Below are positions 61,815 through 64,000 of a stretch of 64,000 bases of DNA, piece by piece. The stretch's first letter is position 1. The number at the start of each line of letters is the position of its first letter. A program made the position numbers and the translations under genes. Source of the stretch: Schistosoma mansoni (lineage: Eukaryota; Platyhelminthes; Trematoda; Strigeidida; Schistosomatidae). Where the stretch lies: positions 9,388,422 through 9,452,421 of the forward strand of contig NC_031498.1 of the NCBI RefSeq assembly GCF_000237925.1. The letters are read 5' to 3'. The notes beneath the pieces are model-generated. The model had not been told where the DNA came from, did no database searches, and worked only from the letters and a program-made list of their open reading frames with translations.

Positions 61815-62110
61815 TGGTAAGCAAAGATGGATAGTGGCTAGCAGTGGAATCTAGGACGCGCGTTTCGTCCTATTTGGGACTCGTCAGTTGGATGTACCTG
61901 CATCTCAGAGTTGATGTTCACTCTGGTATTATTATTACCTAATGATTTGCACAAAATTGACCATGACTGTAAACTGGAGTTATTCTCCACTAATAAAAAA
62001 TTAATTACTTATGAAATTAATCAAGTTGGGAACGGTGAAGATGGCTACTGATATTATTTAAAAATAATAATAACTCAATAATCTCCACAATTCTATACTG
62101 ATGATAATAG
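61815..62110 (-). repeat. Smα-type hammerhead SINE copy
   Basis: Minus strand: CAGTATAGAATTGTGGAGAT at the head, then a divergent middle, CAGGTACATCCAA, the hammerhead and the typical end GATTCCACTGCTAGCCACTA TCCATCTTTGC. This is the classical Smα arrangement, distinct from the CTGAGGAG/GGCCGTC subfamily that dominates the rest of the window. Confidence 0.75.
61843..61896 (-). ncRNA. Smα hammerhead ribozyme, core conserved
   Basis: Minus strand CTGACGAG (61887-61880), TCCCAAATAGGA, CGAAAC, palindromic ACGCGCGT and GTC (61857-61855). The core is complete. Stem I (ATCCAA with CTAGAT) has two mismatches where canonical Smα pairs ATCCAG with CTGGAT, so cleavage may be weak. Confidence 0.75.
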
Positions 62111-62551
62111 TAATAGTTACAGTCAATCTAAAGTTGGTTGAAGTTGTAAAAATGTTATACAATCAACTCTTATAAACTGATTGAGTGTTATCTTACTTGT
62201 CTGGACACTAATTACTTGAACTTAACCTGAAAAATGAACTGTAATTATCCGTTATTAGAATGTATCAGATAAAGATGAAATAGTTGTGTATCTCATGTTA
62301 CCTTTTGTTTATCATCCAACTGATATAACTTTATAAATGACAATAACTTTCTACGAATTAAATGATTAACTACATAACTGAAAGAATAAATTTGAAAACT
62401 TAAAAATGATGCTGAGGCAGCCATATTTGTCTTTCCAATCCACGTTTTTAAATAATTTACTCAAGACTGTTTGTCGCTCCTTAGGGGGCACAAGTTATCC
62501 TTGTTATCTATCGCTCCAATTAGCATTCAGTTAATAGAGAACAACTGGAGG

Positions 62552-62578
62552 AATATATATATATATATATATATATAT
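62552..62578. repeat. (AT)n microsatellite
   Basis: A perfect AT dinucleotide run just left of an RTE tail fragment. Confidence 0.9.
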
Positions 62579-62624
62579 CATTTCAACTATGGTTTTACCT
62601 TTGTCCCTAATGGTTTGTTGACCG

Positions 62625-62845
62625 GATACCATCAACAATAACCTACTGTGGTAGAGAACAAACCAACTTTCAAGTGAAGAGGAAGACCAAAGAACACACT
62701 ACGTCAATAATTGGAAGGAGACATAAAAAGGATGAATAACAACTGGAAACAACTTTAAAGAATTGTCCAGGACAGAGTTGGATGGAGAATGCTGGTGGGC
62801 GACTTATGCTCCTCCACGAGAGGCAACAGGCGTAAGTAAGTACAT
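62625..62845 (+). mobile_element. RTE LINE 3' fragment
   Basis: GAGGAAGACCAAAGAACACA, AAAAGGATGAATAACAACTG GAAA, CAGAGTTGGATGGAGAATGC and the end AGGCAACAGGCGTAAGTAAG TA match the final ORF part and GTAA tail of the intact LINE. Relative to that LINE, a stretch between ACCAACTTTCAAGTG and GAGGAAGACC is deleted. Confidence 0.88.
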
Positions 62846-63900
62846 GTTCAGTGTAGAAATTATATTACGTTTTAACTATATATACATCGTTTACCTTCAG
62901 TTAATGGTAAATTACTCATTAGTAGATAATACCTACATCTATTCTCCCTCTAAAACTCAACAGAGTTTTGGTGATTATCATAGATCAATATACTACTTTC
63001 TGTTGTTTTTTTTAAGAAAAAACAACGCAATTAACACTGAATAGCATACACAAAATCAATTCTTAACCTATAGCTAATAATCAGTGCTAATGAGAAAATA
63101 TCCCATTACTGAGACACTTAATGTATCATTAGTTATCAAAAATGGATAATTTATAACTGAATCATATTCATAGTAAAACTAAACCTAACAAGCTTACATA
63201 TACTAAATATTTCATTTGTGTTAGATTTACTGAAGTTATTCTGTTGGTATCCCCGGTTTTAATTCTCTTATCGATCAATATCCATTAGTAAAGCCAATAT
63301 ATAATATTTGGGAAATTATTGGGGTTTTTTTCAATCATAATGAGAATTTATATCCATTAAATATTGATATAATTCTTTATGTATTATTATTAATTACAGA
63401 GTTGTTAAACAATGATATTTACAAGTAGTAAGTTCTCATTTAAGTAGATTAAATAAACATAATGCATCTTGATGTAATTGGTATGATTTAATTTAATGCT
63501 TAAAATATATTCTGTTATAACTGAATATCCATCATCATATTATCTAGTATCATTCAACTAGATGACTTCAGACAACTGTTAATAAACTCTAAACCTAAAT
63601 ATCTTTATAGATGGTATTCTTCAACTAGACAATTACTACTAAACATTGAAGATTCAAACATTGTATATGCTATAACCAGTTATTTAGATTGGTAACTACT
63701 TTCTAATTTGATTGGTAACGTTCAATCGATGCTGAAGATAAGGCATATATAACTTCAGTTATTATTTATTGTAGTTATCATTTTGTAAATAATGTATGTA
63801 TATCTTGTTGAAATTTGTTCATGAGATGTCTTCAAATATATTTACGTTATTCAAGGTATCTTTTATTGTCAGACAATGAAAAAACCAAACATATAAAGTT
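62846..63900. other. No recognised feature
   Basis: AT-rich DNA with short frames only. Confidence 0.4.
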
Positions 63901-63903
63901 ACT

Positions 63904-64000
63904 CAGAATGGGGTTTGTGGAGATTGTAGCTATTGTAATAGTTGAATTCATGAGTCAATGTAAGCTAGATCACCATCGAAAACCTGGAAGCAATTAACGG
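63904..64000 (-). repeat. tRNA/hammerhead SINE end, cut by the window edge
   Basis: Plus strand CAGAATGGGGTTTGTGGAGA, AATAGTTGAATTCATGAGTC AATGTAAGCTAGATCACC and GAAAACCTGGAAGCAATTAA CGG are the terminal blocks of the family read from its 3' side. As at 61.3 kb, the head-type block GGGGTTTGTGGAGAT is here next to the 3'-type block, so this copy too has both ends alike. Confidence 0.7.

Overview
The window looks like AT-rich nuclear DNA of a blood fluke (Schistosoma or a close relative). Four host genes are split by introns. Several introns are only 36-42 bases long and sit beside multi-kilobase ones, a pattern known for schistosomes. Between and inside the genes lie RTE-clade LINEs, CR1/jockey-like LINE relics and tRNA-headed SINEs carrying hammerhead ribozymes of the Smα type. 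The species cannot be fixed by eye.

Layout. 1-6.4 kb: 3' half of a TIMM44-like mitochondrial import gene (+). 8.4-8.8 kb: single-exon OXLD1-like gene (-). 10.2-17.2 kb: a complete seven-exon PGGT1B-like gene (- ; geranylgeranyltransferase I beta subunit). 17.6-20.8 kb: a full-length, open RTE LINE with 15-base target duplications, nested inside an older decayed copy of its own family. 21-22.8 kb: fossil Gypsy-like LTR element (-). 25-28.2 kb: relics of RTE and CR1-like LINEs. 30.0-34.0 kb: a complete four-exon HSPBP1/Fes1-like gene (+). 34-64 kb: no convincing host gene except one candidate terminal exon near 39.3 kb. This right half is filled with LINE tails, SINEs, fold-back repeats and microsatellites.

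The host genes are functionally unrelated: mitochondrial import, a small probably mitochondrial protein, protein prenylation, and Hsp70 nucleotide exchange. They show no operon-like spacing. All exon joins given below keep reading frame and GT-AG boundaries, but they rest on homology recalled by eye and not on transcripts.

The most interesting content is repetitive: (i) SINEs that join a tRNA-like head to a type-I hammerhead ribozyme, three with clear 12-14 base target duplications, one a head-to-head pair inserted as a single unit; (ii) a 509-base retroposon whose reading frame stays open in every well-preserved copy and whose 3' tail is shared with a longer coding repeat; (iii) perfect 33- and 44-base inverted repeats; (iv) the self-nested RTE insertion.
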